Shown here piece after piece: positions 1 through 9,875 of a stretch of DNA of 64,000 nucleotides. The stretch is taken from contig JAPVLO010000975.1 of NCBI GenBank assembly GCA_027257055.1, forward strand, positions 62,001-126,000. The letters run 5' to 3'. How positions within the stretch are numbered: position 1 is the first letter of the stretch; every line of letters begins with the position of its first letter. A program made the translations under genes and the position numbers. This stretch comes from Cephalopachus bancanus. Taxonomy: Eukaryota > Chordata > Mammalia > Primates > Tarsiidae. The notes under the pieces are model-generated. The model searched no databases. It worked only from the letters and a program-made list of their open reading frames with translations, and was not told the DNA's origin.

Positions 1-480
1 CAGATGCATCCCTTCTTCAGTTAGGATTAACTCACTCTATGTGTACCTGAATGGTTGGCAGGACCAGTAGAGCCCAATACATTCCTATATTTCCTTCCTC
101 TATTAGGGAGTTCTTTATCTCTTCTATCTTTAACTTCTCTAACTTGTATTAATTAGTGTTAGTAATAATGGACCACTGAAATCATCTTGAGGATTCCTTT
201 GCACGAGGTGACCACATATAATCCTCTGACATCAGGAAAGTCAACTCAAGGCACCTGCATCTCCACCCCATCAGTGGTCAGGAGGTCACCAAAATGTGTT
301 TTTGGCAAGTTATCCTCTACGTAGGACAGAACCAGCAATAGGCAGGAGGTGTCGCCTATTGTCCTTCTGAGTAGGACACCGCACACAGCATGCTTTACTG
401 TGGAGGCATTGCTTGATCTCCACCAAAACCCTCTGCAGCTTTCATTACTCCCCTTAGCACAGCATGAGCCCTGACCCTGA
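1..480 (+). repeat. Partial 0.5-kb tandem unit U0
   Basis: This is the same unit as the array at 37.2-38.9 kb. Shared landmarks are GGACCAGTAGAG at 61, ATGGACCACTGAAATCATC at about 169, and a 3' arm with TTCTGAGTAGGACACCGCA at about 365. The closest relative is the unit at 38,490-38,910. The unit carries a miR-892-like hairpin in its second half. After about 480 the sequence continues into the flank that follows the array in copy B (from 39,230). Confidence 0.75.
304..392 (+). ncRNA. miR-892/890-like hairpin in unit U0
   Basis: A 7-bp inner stem (337-343 with 354-360, AATAGGC/GCCTATT) closes a 10-nt loop. Outside it AGGAC (323-327) can pair with GTCCT (361-365) after an 8-9 nt bulge on the 5' side, and weaker pairs follow outward. 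The 3' arm reads CCTTCTGAGTAGGACACCGC, the layout of the human miR-892b and miR-506 3p region (CCTTTCTGGGTAG then GCAATGC) as I remember it. The large asymmetric bulge would make Dicer processing uncertain. It could be a live microRNA or a decayed paralogue. Homology is better supported than function. Confidence 0.45.
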
Positions 481-1470
481 TTTGCTTAGTCATGATCCTA
501 GGGAAAACCTGCTTCAGTGTCCTCCAGTTTGTATCCCTTGCTCAGTCAAGACCCTCTCACCTACCCTCTTTGAACCTGGATGATTGCCCAGAACAGGAGT
601 GAATTATCTTGGTCCTGCTTCCTTTCCTTCATTTCAAATGGTCTGATGCTCCCTGAAGCTAAAAGGGAACCTCGAGTACACCAAGGGAATCCTTCTTTTC
701 TTGACACGTTCCTTCAGTTCAAATCCACAGGAAAAGTGTGACCAGACATCCAGAATTTCGTGAGCAACAGAAATACATCAGTAATGGCAGGGTGAAAAAC
801 TAATTTCCTCCTCGATCTTTTAAGTGGAAACTAAATTTTTAACTCATTTCTGTTGAATTCTACTCTAGGCCCCTTTTGCTCTGATTTTCCTTGAACACAT
901 CTGAACCAATGGGATGTTGTAAGACAGTATGTGAAGACATATGTGACCCCGAACCAGTTCTCCTGGCTATGACTGGAGCCTCTCTCTCACTCCCACCTGA
1001 AACTAGCAATACTCATGTGACACTTCACATATCATCCTTTTCAACGCTTGACACAATGTAGCAAAGACTCATCTCCTTTCTTTACCAAAGCAAGCTTAAT
1101 AGACGGTGTAAAGACAAGAAATCTGCCTATTCTCTAGGACTCTTACAGGTGTATAAACACCGTGAGGGCTAACATCTAGAAACCAATCACTATATTTTTA
1201 CCCACTTCTCCCCTTTCTTAATTCTGTCATTGGCCGTGGGCTGTTTAACCCACATAGATGATGACAGACGGCTTCCCATCAGGAACAAATGCCAAGGATG
1301 CAGGCTGACATGTAGTGAGAGACTATAGTATATCTCAGAATATTCCATTGATTAAGCTCACGATGTACAATAAAAATAAAGGTAGCCAGAAATAGAAGGA
1401 GATGGGCAACAGGAAGAATTATATATGGGAAATGCTTCCTTACACAGCGGTAATGTACTTGGGACTTTTA
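481..1470. other. Spacer between the 0.5-kb unit and hairpin H1
   Basis: This has no credible reading frame. It aligns throughout with 39,230-40,560 of copy B, where two Alus (38,912-39,201 and 40,127-40,414) are inserted and are absent here. The phrase ATTGGCCGTGGGCTGT at about 1,230 has a close match at 40,012. A GATGATGA motif at about 1,259 followed by CTGA was considered as a box C/D RNA and rejected. Confidence 0.7.
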
Positions 1471-1473
1471 TGT

Positions 1474-1567
1474 TGATCTTCTCATATACCCTCACAACAA
1501 ACCCAGGTCATTGAATCTTTTACACACTCACTGACACGGATTTGTTGTAAAGATACATGAGCAAACA
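1474..1567 (+). ncRNA. MIR891 family: miR-891-like hairpin H1
   Basis: The arms 1,490-1,510 and 1,532-1,552 form 16 pairs over 21 aligned positions around a 21-nt loop. The core 5' arm is ACAACAAA and the core 3' arm TTTGTTGT. The 5' flank (AATGTACTTGGGAC...) reads as reverse-complement MIR and the 3' flank (AAGATACATGAGCAAACATG) as forward MIR. It lies about 1.1 kb 3' of the miR-892-like unit, and copy B preserves the same order (H1' at 40.57 kb). Mismatches cluster on the loop side, so dicing precision is uncertain. Confidence 0.6.
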
Positions 1568-1639
1568 TGTGAAGATTCTTTTGGATCCTGAAACACAACA
1601 AAGCAGCAAAGATACTCTGTAATCATGACATGAGTGGTG

Positions 1640-2735
1640 TATATAAGAACAAAATTTGCTTATAACTTGTCCCCTTTACAGTCGACTTTACTACCAGGTA
1701 AGTTAGTCAGTAATTTCATTACCTGCAATTCACCATCACTATTACAATATCTTTTTTTTTTAGTTTGCAGAAAATTTTTTTTACAACGTATTTCTTCATA
1801 ACAAAAGGTCTCCTGATCTTGTTAATTCTGATGCATGAGAGATCAGTACTGGCACAGCTGGCAGCAAATACTTTGAAATTCATGATCAGGAAGGCAGAGT
1901 TCTCAAAAGTGTCCCCTTTTGTAACTCATTTATTGAGATAATGTGGAATGAGAATTATTTTAATGCAGCATTTCATTAAAAATGGAGATATCACTGTCTG
2001 CCTTGATTCATTTAAAAGCACTAGTTAGGAAGGACAGGAAGAAAGAAAGAAAGATACCACACTAAATACCTCCACAAACTATCAGCATTAACCATCAGTA
2101 AATACTATGAAAATAACAATCCTCTAAAAAAGAAGGACAAATTTGCAGAAGCTAACTTATTGCTCAAAACAACTGTCAAACATCATAACGTTCCTAATAA
2201 ATATACCCAAAATAAATGATTAAATCATTGTTCAATTAACCACATTAGGAACAGAGATATTCTACAGTATATCCTTATTAACTTTTACCAAACTTCTTCA
2301 TCGCTTAATCGTGAAGTCACGCAACAATATTTTCAAGATCATCTGAAAAAATGATATCAAAGTGAGCCAGGAGAGCAAAATAAATTGTATATACATACGT
2401 AGTTTACATCTGTCCTTTTGTAGTCTGCCAGCAAAGATGAAAAGAATAGAATATAATCAGAAGTCAAAAGATTATATAAAATAATTATAAAGTTATTACT
2501 ATAGGATACTATAGAAATGTACTCATCATACACTTTCTTGGCATTTACCAAGACCAGAGACCAAAGTTTAAGGAAGTTAGGGATAGAAATGCATCACATA
2601 ACTAGTCATATAAACTCATGAGATGAGCCACATCTACTTTTCTAAATATATTGATTTTTTTTTCAGAAAACTATTTGGCATTCCTTAATAAAAAAATACA
2701 AATTACATTTACTAACAGTAGAAAATGTGATGTGA
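1640..2735. other. Spacer shared by copies A, B and C
   Basis: There is no gene here. It matches 40,700-41,790 (B) and 29,990-31,030 (C), including ATTCTGATGCATGAGAG at about 1,826 (B about 40,880; C about 30,156) and ATATCACTGTCTGCCTTG at about 1,987. It is AT-rich with short poly-T runs. This spacer shows that C is a true third copy and not a scattered repeat. Confidence 0.75.
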
Positions 2736-2739
2736 CTTT

Positions 2740-3414
2740 AATAAACATGTTTTAAAGATGTGGGGTACAATTCAGGATTCGGTAGATAAGAGGTCATCAT
2801 ACAGGTAACGTTTGGGCCTCCCTTTGGTCCCCACTTCCCCCGGTTTGAGATCAGGTGCCCTTATTGATGTTATGTTGACCCCCTCACCTGGTAATATGTG
2901 ACTACTGACATGTCCTTTCTTATAGCATTAAGATCAATGTTTAGGTTCCACTTATGAGTGAGAACATGTGATAATCGGTATTTTCTTTTCTGTTATTTTA
3001 TTTTTTAACATATTTTTTATATTAAAATTGTGGGGTACAGTTAAGGGTTAGGTATACAAATATACATCGTTCAGGCACCTTTGGTATTTTGTTTCTGTGA
3101 TAGATCACTGAGTATTATAAACTCAAAATCCATCCAAGTTGCTCCAAAGTCCAAAATTTTATCCTTCTTTATGGCTACGTAATACTATTGTATATGTACC
3201 ACATTTTAAAAATCTTTTCTACTTTCAATGTGCAGCACAGTTGGTTCCATGTTTTTGCTATTGTGAATAATGCTGTGATAAACATTCATGTGCAGGTATC
3301 TCTATCGTAGAGTGATTTGAGTACCTCCGGGTATACTCCCAGAGGTGGATTGCTGGCTCGTAAAGCGGTCGATTTTTAGGACCTTTAGGAATTGTTACAG
3401 TATTTTCCACAGGT
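2740..3414 (-). mobile_element. L1 3' end, minus strand, copy-A specific
   Basis: It starts with the reverse complement of an L1 3' UTR (AAAGATGTGGGGTACAATTC) and continues through antisense ORF2 3' sequence (CCATCCAAGTTGCTCC, ATGGCTACGTAATACTATTG, CAGGTATCTCTATCG). Copy B (near 41,790) passes directly across this point without it, so it inserted into copy A after the duplication. The 5' end is truncated and the reading frame is not intact. Confidence 0.8.
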
Positions 3415-4515
3415 GTTGATTTTTTTAATAACCTAATTGATAGGCAATTCACTTACTATACACTTTACCCATCTAAAATGTGCCATTCAATGATTTTTCA
3501 TACATTCACAGAGTGGTACATTCATCATCATAATGTATATTGGAACATCTTCACCACCCATACGAGAAAACAAGGTACTCATTAGTACCCTCACTACTCC
3601 CTCAACCCCAGGCTGAGGGAACCACAAATCTACCTTGTCTCTACAGATTTGCCCATTGACATTTCATATACAAGGAATCACATAATATATGAGCTTTTCT
3701 CTCTAAGATTCTTTCACTTAACATAATATTTTCAAAGTTTATCTCATGCTGTAGCGTGTATCCGTACTTAATTTCTTTCTATTGCTGAGTAATATCCCAG
3801 TGTATAAATATACTACATTTTAAATTCATTTTTAATTGATCAATATTTGGACTGTTTTCACTCTTTGGCAATTATAAATAGAGATGCTATGAACATTCAT
3901 TTACACGTTTTTGTGTGAACATATGCTTTCAGTTCTCTTAGGCATATACCTAGGAATCAAACTGCAGTGCCATATGGTAACTCAATGTTTACCATTTGGA
4001 GAACTACCAGACTGTTTTTCCAAATGGCTACACAACTATATATCCCTAGCAACAAGATATAAGGGCTCCGATTTCTCTACAACTCTGCTGACACTTGTTT
4101 ACTCTCTTACTGATTAGAGATCCTATTTTTAATTTTATATTATTTTATTTATTTTAAAGATGTGGGGTACAATTCAGGGTTAGGTATAAAATGTTCATTA
4201 TACAGGTACCCTCCCTCCTCTGGCAGTTTCCCTCAACTGCCAATCCCACCCTGCTTCCCCTGGCAGTTTCCCACTACTGCCAATCCCTTTCTTATATTAT
4301 TATGATAATTGTTCAGGGTCTGCTTATGAGTGAGACACATGGTACTCCGTTCTTTGTTTCTGTTATAGATCTCTGAGTATGACAGACTAAATCCATCCAA
4401 GTTGCTGCAAATTCCATGGTTGTCCTTCTTTATGGCTGCATAAAATTCCTTTGTGTATATTTTTTCTTTTGTTGCTTGTGCTGTAGGTTTCATAATTAAG
4501 ATACCATCCTAATTC
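3415..4515 (-). mobile_element. Old L1 (minus strand), shared by copies, interrupted
   Basis: This is antisense L1 ORF2 3'-end sequence (TAGGAATCAAACTGCAG, CCATTTGGAGAACTACCAGAC, TTGCTGAGTAATATCCCAG). It is heavily diverged and also present in B (41,810-42,890) and in part in C (31,040-31,400), so it predates the duplication. Copy B keeps about 330 bp at 42,500-42,830 that are missing here, replaced by a younger L1 at 4,131-4,460. Short open frames here are chance openings. Confidence 0.75.
4131..4460 (-). mobile_element. Younger L1 3' fragment, minus strand, nested in old L1
   Basis: Reverse complement of an L1 3' UTR: AAAGATGTGGGGTACAATTC, then AGGGTTAGGTATAAAATG, ending in antisense ORF2 (TCCATCCAAGTTGCTGC, TTTATGGCTGCATAAAATTC). 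The same subfamily inserted at 2,740 and, in sense, at 6,568, 24,531 and 33,374. A tandem CTGGCAGTTTCCC phrase near 4,218 and 4,260 shows a small internal duplication. Confidence 0.75.
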
Positions 4516-4689
4516 AAGATGGCAAAGAGTTACACCTACATCTTTGTATAAGAATGTAATACATTTAGCTCTTACATTTAGGTATTTTATCCATGTTGTG
4601 CGTGGTGTGAAGGAAGAGTCTAACAATACAAATTTAACCAGAAGGATCTGGCACTATGTACCAATGAGAGAGGTTTATAAGTAATCAAA

Positions 4690-5080
4690 ACAAACACAAA
4701 ACATTCAGCTGACAATACCACTGCTGAAAACTATGCAGAGGAAATGGAACTCTTATACATTGCTGGTAGAAATGTACAATGGTACAGCCACTGTGGAAAA
4801 GAATCTGACAGCTTCTTATAAACATATGCTTATTATATGACCCAGTCTTTCCACGTCCTAGTATTTGAATAGGTGGAAAGAAAATCTGTCTTCACACAAA
4901 GGTGTACTAAAATATTTTTTATCAGATTTATTCTTAATTCCTGGAAATATGAAACAACCAAATTGATCTTTCACTACTATAAAGATAAGCGTGCTGCCTC
5001 CATTCAATATATTATCACTCAGCAATAAAAAGAATATGAAGAAATATACATGTGCTGACTGTATATGTATGGCATTCTGC
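4690..5080 (+). mobile_element. Old L1 fragment, plus strand
   Basis: Sense-strand L1 ORF2 3' sequence (CATTGCTGGTAGAAATGTAC, AGCCACTGTGGAAAAGAATC, TATGACCCAGTC). It is also present at 43,030-43,440 in copy B. With the antisense fragment just upstream it makes an inverted L1 arrangement that predates the duplication. Confidence 0.7.
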
Positions 5081-5524
5081 AAAAGGCAAAACTAGAAAGT
5101 AGGAGAAGAAAGAGTTCACCAGAAAGGAGGATTGGACTAATAAAGGCAGAACAAGGAGATTATTTGTGGTGATGGAAGTATTCTGTGTATTGAATGTGGT
5201 GTTGGTTAAACAATCCTATTCTTATACCAAAACGTAGTACTGTATGCCTATTAGATTTAATGGAAATATATGTCTATCTAAACAGAACTAAAGAAAGAAC
5301 TAAATGCTTAAAACAAATTCACAAATATTTATGTAAAACAATCAAATTAGAGTCATCTGAAAAATCATGAAAACACTTACAATGGTGAGATTTATATTCC
5401 ACCTGAAGTCCTAAGCTAGTTAAATCAATAGATCTTAAGCATTCCACATTGTACTTGAAAAACATGTCAATGCTTTCTGTCCTATAAATATATACAATTA
5501 CAAATTTTCTTTTAAAAATTGTTA

Positions 5525-5680
5525 TCTACTTTTATTTTAAAATTTTATTTTACTATAGAGTTGTGGGGTACAAGTGAGTATTCACTACCTAAGTAGGCTG
5601 CATAGAGGTGAATCTTGGGCTTCTAACTGGCCTTCATTCTCACTGGTAGGGGATAATTTTTCCATATATAAAAAAAAATA
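5525..5680 (-). mobile_element. Old L1 3' UTR fragment, minus strand
   Basis: GAGTTGTGGGGTACAAGTGAG followed by CACTACCTAAGTAGGCTGCATA is an antisense L1 tail. The paralogue at about 44,170-44,330 in copy B carries the same fragment, so it is ancestral to the duplication. Confidence 0.55.
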
Positions 5681-5710
5681 GGGGCAAGGGTATTTGTACT
5701 CACCATTTCC

Positions 5711-5998
5711 CTTTTTTTTGAGTTGGAGTCTCACTCTGTCACCCAGAATGGAGTGCAGTGGCTGCTCCCAAGCAGTGCAGCTTCGACCTGCTGGGCTCTG
5801 CCAATCCTTCCGCCTCAGCTTTCCAAGTAGATGGAACTACAGGTGTGCACTACCACGCCTGGTTAATTTTTTTGATTTTATCGTAGAGATGAGGTCTCGC
5901 CAAGTTGCCCAGGAGGGTCTTGAACCCACGGGCTCAGGCAATTCACTCACCTTGCCCTCCCAAAGCGCGGGATTACAGGCTGAACCACCGACCCCGGC
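5711..5998 (-). mobile_element. Lineage-specific Alu, minus strand
   Basis: This begins with poly-T and GAGTTGGAGTCTCACTCTG and ends at ACCGACCCCGGC. It is flanked by a target-site duplication (TGTACTCACCATTTC at 5,696 and 5,999). Copy B has the empty site near 44,355. The open frames across it are antisense Alu translation, not genes. Confidence 0.95.
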
Positions 5999-6499
5999 TG
6001 TACTCACCATTTCTGTACAATTATGCTGGATCAAAGTAATAAAATAATATTATAAAATCCCATTTTATAATTTGAAATCCTGAATGAGCAAGATTGAGAA
6101 AATCTGTCATCTTCAACCTTTATTTTCCCCCATCTGTGTATGCAATGGCTTCAGTGTTTGCACTGTAAATAAATGATCTTGATTGGCACAAACAGCCATA
6201 TGATACTATAGAAAATAATGATATTATTATAAAAATGTTAGATATTGAAAAATGTTATAAAACTTATATAGAAAAATAAATTGATAATCATGCACAATAT
6301 ATTTCAATACGTATAAAGAAACCACCTATGAAATCCCATGAGTTATCCCATGATAACTGGTGTTGCTCTTCTTTATACTAATGTAACAGTAGTATTATTA
6401 AGACTGATAGCATTAATCATAGTACTACCAATACTAGTGGTAGCACTTATAATAATAAAAACTAAAATTTGCTGAATGATTACAGATCTGACAGGGAAG

Positions 6500-6985
6500 T
6501 AGTTTAGAGTCATATGAATTTCTACTTTTCACACCTACAACAAATTTGTACAAAAGCAACACTTAAAAATTCAAAATGGATTGGATTAAAAAAATATGAT
6601 ACATATACATGATGGAATATTACGTAGCCATAAAGGACAAACATATGGACTTCGCATCAACTTGGATGAATTTAGGAGTCTATAATATTCATTGATAAAG
6701 CACATAAACAAAGAACTGAGTACCACATATTCTCATTCATAAGCGGACCCTGAACAATATCATTATACTATAAGAAAGGAATTGGTGGTAGTGGGAAACA
6801 GCCAAGGGGGGGAACACTTTATCAATAAGGGTACTAGATCTCAAACTAGGTGAAGTGGGCACCAAAGTGAGGCCCAAACTTTACCTGTGTAATGACAATT
6901 TGCATACTTAACGCTGAATTGTACCCATCTTTAAAATAAAAATTTGAAAAAAGCTTGGATTTGTCATGAGGATTGAGGAAATGTG
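6500..6985 (+). pseudogene. Inverted MIR pair H2, split by an L1
   Basis: The left half (CACACCTACAACAAATTTGT, about 6,530) and the right half (GGATTTGTCATGAGGATTGAG, about 6,957) correspond to the uninterrupted sites at 22,290-22,368 and 56,842-56,920. Here a 3'-truncated-style L1 insertion of about 385 bp lies in the loop. Even the uninterrupted paralogues pair weakly, so this was probably never a strong microRNA hairpin. The region is missing from copy B (A 6,395-7,825 has no counterpart at 44,755). Confidence 0.6.
6568..6953 (+). mobile_element. L1 3' end, plus strand
   Basis: Sense L1 end: TGATGGAATATTACGTAGCC, CAACTTGGATGAATTTAGG, then a polypurine-rich UTR (AGTGGGAAACAGCCAAGGGG) and ATTGTACCCATCTTTAAAAT. 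It is 5'-truncated and sits between the two halves of the H2 MIR pair. No coding frame is retained. Confidence 0.85.
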
Positions 6986-7412
6986 TTGAATATAAATTTG
7001 GAAACTGGAAAACCACAGAAGTATACAGGTAATCATAGTTATCACAACAATAGTACCTATTAAATCTTATTTTAAAATGACATAAATCTTATCTGCAACC
7101 TACTTACTTCATTGACAAGAAGTAAATTCATCCAGAAATTCTTAATATGAGCTACACTTCTCACTTTCTCATACCCAAAGTTCTCTAATGGTATTGCATT
7201 AGGAAGTTCCCATAACAAGTCTATTGAGAGGATGCAAAGTCCCTCAGAATCATGCCCCTAGAGTTCTGTCTTAATGAAATAAACTGTTACTGACAAGACC
7301 TGAGGATTGCGAAGAGAAACACGGCCCCAAAATGAAGGTCCTTTTGATATTATTATTTACCACACTTTACAGTGTATGTATGTGGCAAGATTCTTTTAAA
7401 AATCTATGTCAA

Positions 7413-7663
7413 GCCGGGCTCAGAGGTGAGTGGATTGCCTGAGCCTGTTGGTTCGAGACCCGCCTGGTCAGCGAGACCTCATCTCTACAATAAATAAAAA
7501 AAAATCAGCCGGGCGTGGTAGCGCATGCCTATAATTCTGGCTACTTGGAAGGCTGAGGCGGAAGGATCACCAGAGCCCAGCAGGTCAAGGCTGCGGTGGC
7601 TGGGAGTGGCCACTGCACTCCAGTCTGGGCGACAGAGTGAGACTCCAACTCAAAAAAAAAAAA
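7413..7663 (+). mobile_element. Lineage-specific Alu, plus strand, internally deleted
   Basis: It starts GCCGGGCTCAGAGGTGAGTGG, missing the segment CCTGTAATCCCGCGCTTTGG found in its relatives, and ends in AACTCAAAAAAAAAAAA. The imperfect flanking repeat is AAATCTATGTCA / AACCTATTTCA. The paralogous site near 23,030 lacks it. Confidence 0.9.
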
Positions 7664-8700
7664 CCTATTTCAGAAACTCTCTCTAAGTTTTCTCATTCAA
7701 ATAGCACTAACTGAAAAGTAATAAAGTATAGCAGTGGGGAAAAAAGTTACCACACAAAAAACAGCACGTACGTGTCCACACTCACATCAGTCAGTACTAA
7801 TTTTGGGTGAAAATAAGGTCATCAAAAGAGAAAAAAATGCACACAATTGCTACATTTAGCTACATCATATGCTTCGTAGATATCTACGGAAAGGTAGTAT
7901 GTTTTTCCCAAAGGACAGAAAAACTGGACTAACTGATTAGGTATTTATATCAAAAGATAAGCAAGAATTAGCAGGCAGGGCGCTCAATATAGATTTATGG
8001 ATTATTTCATTAAATTCTCGTATGCCTTCTCATGTAAAATTAAGCATTTTAAACACAGGACTATTTTCTGTTTCAATGAAGTAATATGTTTAAAATACTT
8101 GTGTGAGTGAGCACATGCAAAAAAGATACATAAATGTTTTTATTATCACCATGTTTACTTGTACGCCCTTCAACTCAAATTCATTAGCGACACAGAAATT
8201 TTCTCTTCAGAAATTACTTACCAGCACATAACATGCCGGTCATTGAAAACATCTTAACAGGGAAAATTAACACCCACTCTTCCATTGCCCGTGTTTAGTA
8301 CCTTTGTCTCTTTGGACTATCAGGCGTTGAGATGGATGACAAGGCCCATCATATCAACTAAGAATAAAGTTGTAATTTTACTTGCACAACCTTGAGCGAA
8401 GTCTGACATGCAGTGTTAACTTTTCAGAACCCATACACATCAAACTCAGGAACAAACACATTAGAAGGAAGTTATTTTGCTGCTACATGTACTTGGATCT
8501 CTGATTTAATAAAAGATGATTATTAAACATCCTCTTATTTTACCAAAGTAGTACAAATCCATTTTGTACTATTACTGCTTCTACCATGACTATTACTGCT
8601 ACTATTTTCACCAGCACTATTACAAAGAGGTGAGTGAGGAGGAGTTCTTAGACGTCATAAGTGCTGACTTCCACAGCATGCAATGTCTAGGAGTCCATTA
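7664..8700. other. Spacer 5' of hairpin H3
   Basis: No gene is visible. It is homologous to 44,764-45,600 (B), 58,320-59,150 (B, H8' flank) and partly 31,390-31,830 (C). Conserved phrases include AATTCATTAGCGACACAG, CTCTTCAGAAATTACTTACC and TAATAAAAGATGATTATTAAAC. The same phrases precede every H3/H8-type hairpin, so any primary-transcript signals would lie here, but I cannot identify a promoter. Confidence 0.65.
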
Positions 8701-8800
8701 GGTGGATTATCTCTCTTGATCCTCACAGCAAACATGTGCCCATGAATGTTTTATTGACTCACTGCCACAGGTTTGTTGTGAAGATTGAAGAGGCAGCATT
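8700..8800 (+). ncRNA. MIR891 family: miR-891-like hairpin H3
   Basis: One of the best hairpins in the window. The arms 8,719-8,740 and 8,764-8,785 pair at 19 of 22 positions (one G:U) around a 23-nt loop, with outer pairing continuing into GAT/ATT. The 5' arm (CAGCAAACATGTGCCCATGA) aligns with human miR-891a-5p as remembered, and the 3' arm (CCACAGGTTTGTTGTGAAG) with miR-891a-3p. The loop GTTTTATTGACTCAC resembles human CAGTAAAATACTCAG. Both flanks are MIR-derived. Paralogues are H9 (31.84 kb), H3' (45.6 kb) and, more distantly, H8 and H8'. It is likely transcribed on the + strand. Expression is not shown by sequence alone. Confidence 0.75.
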
Positions 8801-9573
8801 TGTAGATACTTTTTGAACCTACAAAGCAACATAGAAGCTAAACAATTATAGTATGACCATGCAACATTCCATGCCTAAAGTAAATGAAGGCATGCTAATT
8901 TCCTATTCGCAGCCTACTGTAAGCACGTTCATTTTCTTTTCCATCTTTATTAGTGATAATTCTCTGGTTCTGCAGTTGAGGATTAGAAAATCTAACAAAG
9001 ACTGAGCCACAAAGCTCCACCAACCCACTGTGAGAATTGCAAATCACCAATGATGATGAAGAATGAGACTGTATTTACTAAGAGCAATTAAAAATGTAGC
9101 CTATCATTCCTCATCCAGAAATATGTATAATATGACAAACAACAGACAGTTCAAGATGGGAAGAAAAAAGGGACAGGTTAAAAAATATGGGAACCATCCC
9201 AAGATAATCAGCACATTCATCAAGCAAAGACTAGGAAAATAATTCTATAAAACAGAAAAACTAAAAATTCCTAAATATATACATATATTTGTGGACTTCT
9301 GTGCAGTTAATAAGATAAAGTTCCCAATAAATACGTACATAAGAAATGTAACCAATTATGTAACTGGGATTTAGCCAGATTATAATGAGCAAGTCCTGCA
9401 TTATTCACTTCTCTCAAATTCATTGCCTAGCCATAACTAACACATTTTACAGTATTTTAAAATACTTTTGATAAAATTCTTCTAATGTTTACTTCCTAAT
9501 GCAAATCAAAGATATTATAGTCATAGAATAATGAAAAATGTGTACAATCTGTTATACAAGATCCCTAATAGCA
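8800..9573. other. Spacer 3' of H3
   Basis: No gene is visible. It aligns with 45,700-46,770 (B, which has an extra old-type Alu at 46,101) and 31,915-32,950 (C, with an extra Alu at 32,482). Shared phrases are ATGACCATGCAACATTCCAT at about 8,854 and TTCTCTGGTTCTGCAGTTGAG-like text at 8,960. Confidence 0.65.
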
Positions 9574-9861
9574 TTTTTTTTTTTTTTGAGTTGGAGTCTC
9601 ACTCTGTCGCCCAGACTGGAGTGCAGTGACCGCTCCCGGCCACCGCAACCTCGACCTGCTGAGCTCCGGCGATCCTTCCGCCTCAGCCTTTCAAGTAGCC
9701 GGAATTACAGGCATGCGCTACCACGCCCGGCTGATTTTTTGATTTATTGTAGAGATGAGGTCTCGCTGCCCAGGCGGGTCTCGAACCCGCGGGCTCAGGC
9801 AATCCACTCACCTCAGCCTCCCAAAGGCGCGGGATTACAGGCTGAGCCACCGAGCCCGGCC
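9574..9861 (-). mobile_element. Lineage-specific Alu, minus strand
   Basis: Poly-T head and tail GAGCCCGGCC, with a target-site duplication CTAATAGCATTTTT on both sides (9,564 and 9,862). It belongs to the subtype lacking the CCAAGTT phrase (GGTCTCGCTGCCCAGG). The paralogues near 32,960 and 46,780 are empty. Confidence 0.95.
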
Positions 9862-9875
9862 GCTAATAGCATTTT

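Larger units (their letters stand above)
6014..9000. repeat. Nested duplicate block D1
   Basis: Excluding the L1 and Alu insertions, this block is related to 21,790-25,690 in the same segment and to 56,440-59,350 in copy B. The shared order is: CATCTTCAACC and TTTGCAGTGGCTTCAGTG-like phrase, a trinucleotide-rich stretch (AGTAGTATTATTAAGACTGATA), a MIR pair, the phrase CCCAAAGTTCTCTA, then an 891-like hairpin. The ~29-kb unit was therefore itself assembled from smaller duplicates before being copied. Confidence 0.65.

Noticed and set aside
1257..1312. GATGATGA followed by CTGA, a possible box C/D RNA
   Set aside because: Only about 50 nt between boxes, no convincing terminal stem, and the D box is lost in copy B (GGTTGGCAGTAG).
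5711..5998. tRNA-like box B (GGTTCGAGACCC) in many places
   Set aside because: It is the internal pol III promoter of Alu elements; no cloverleaf forms.
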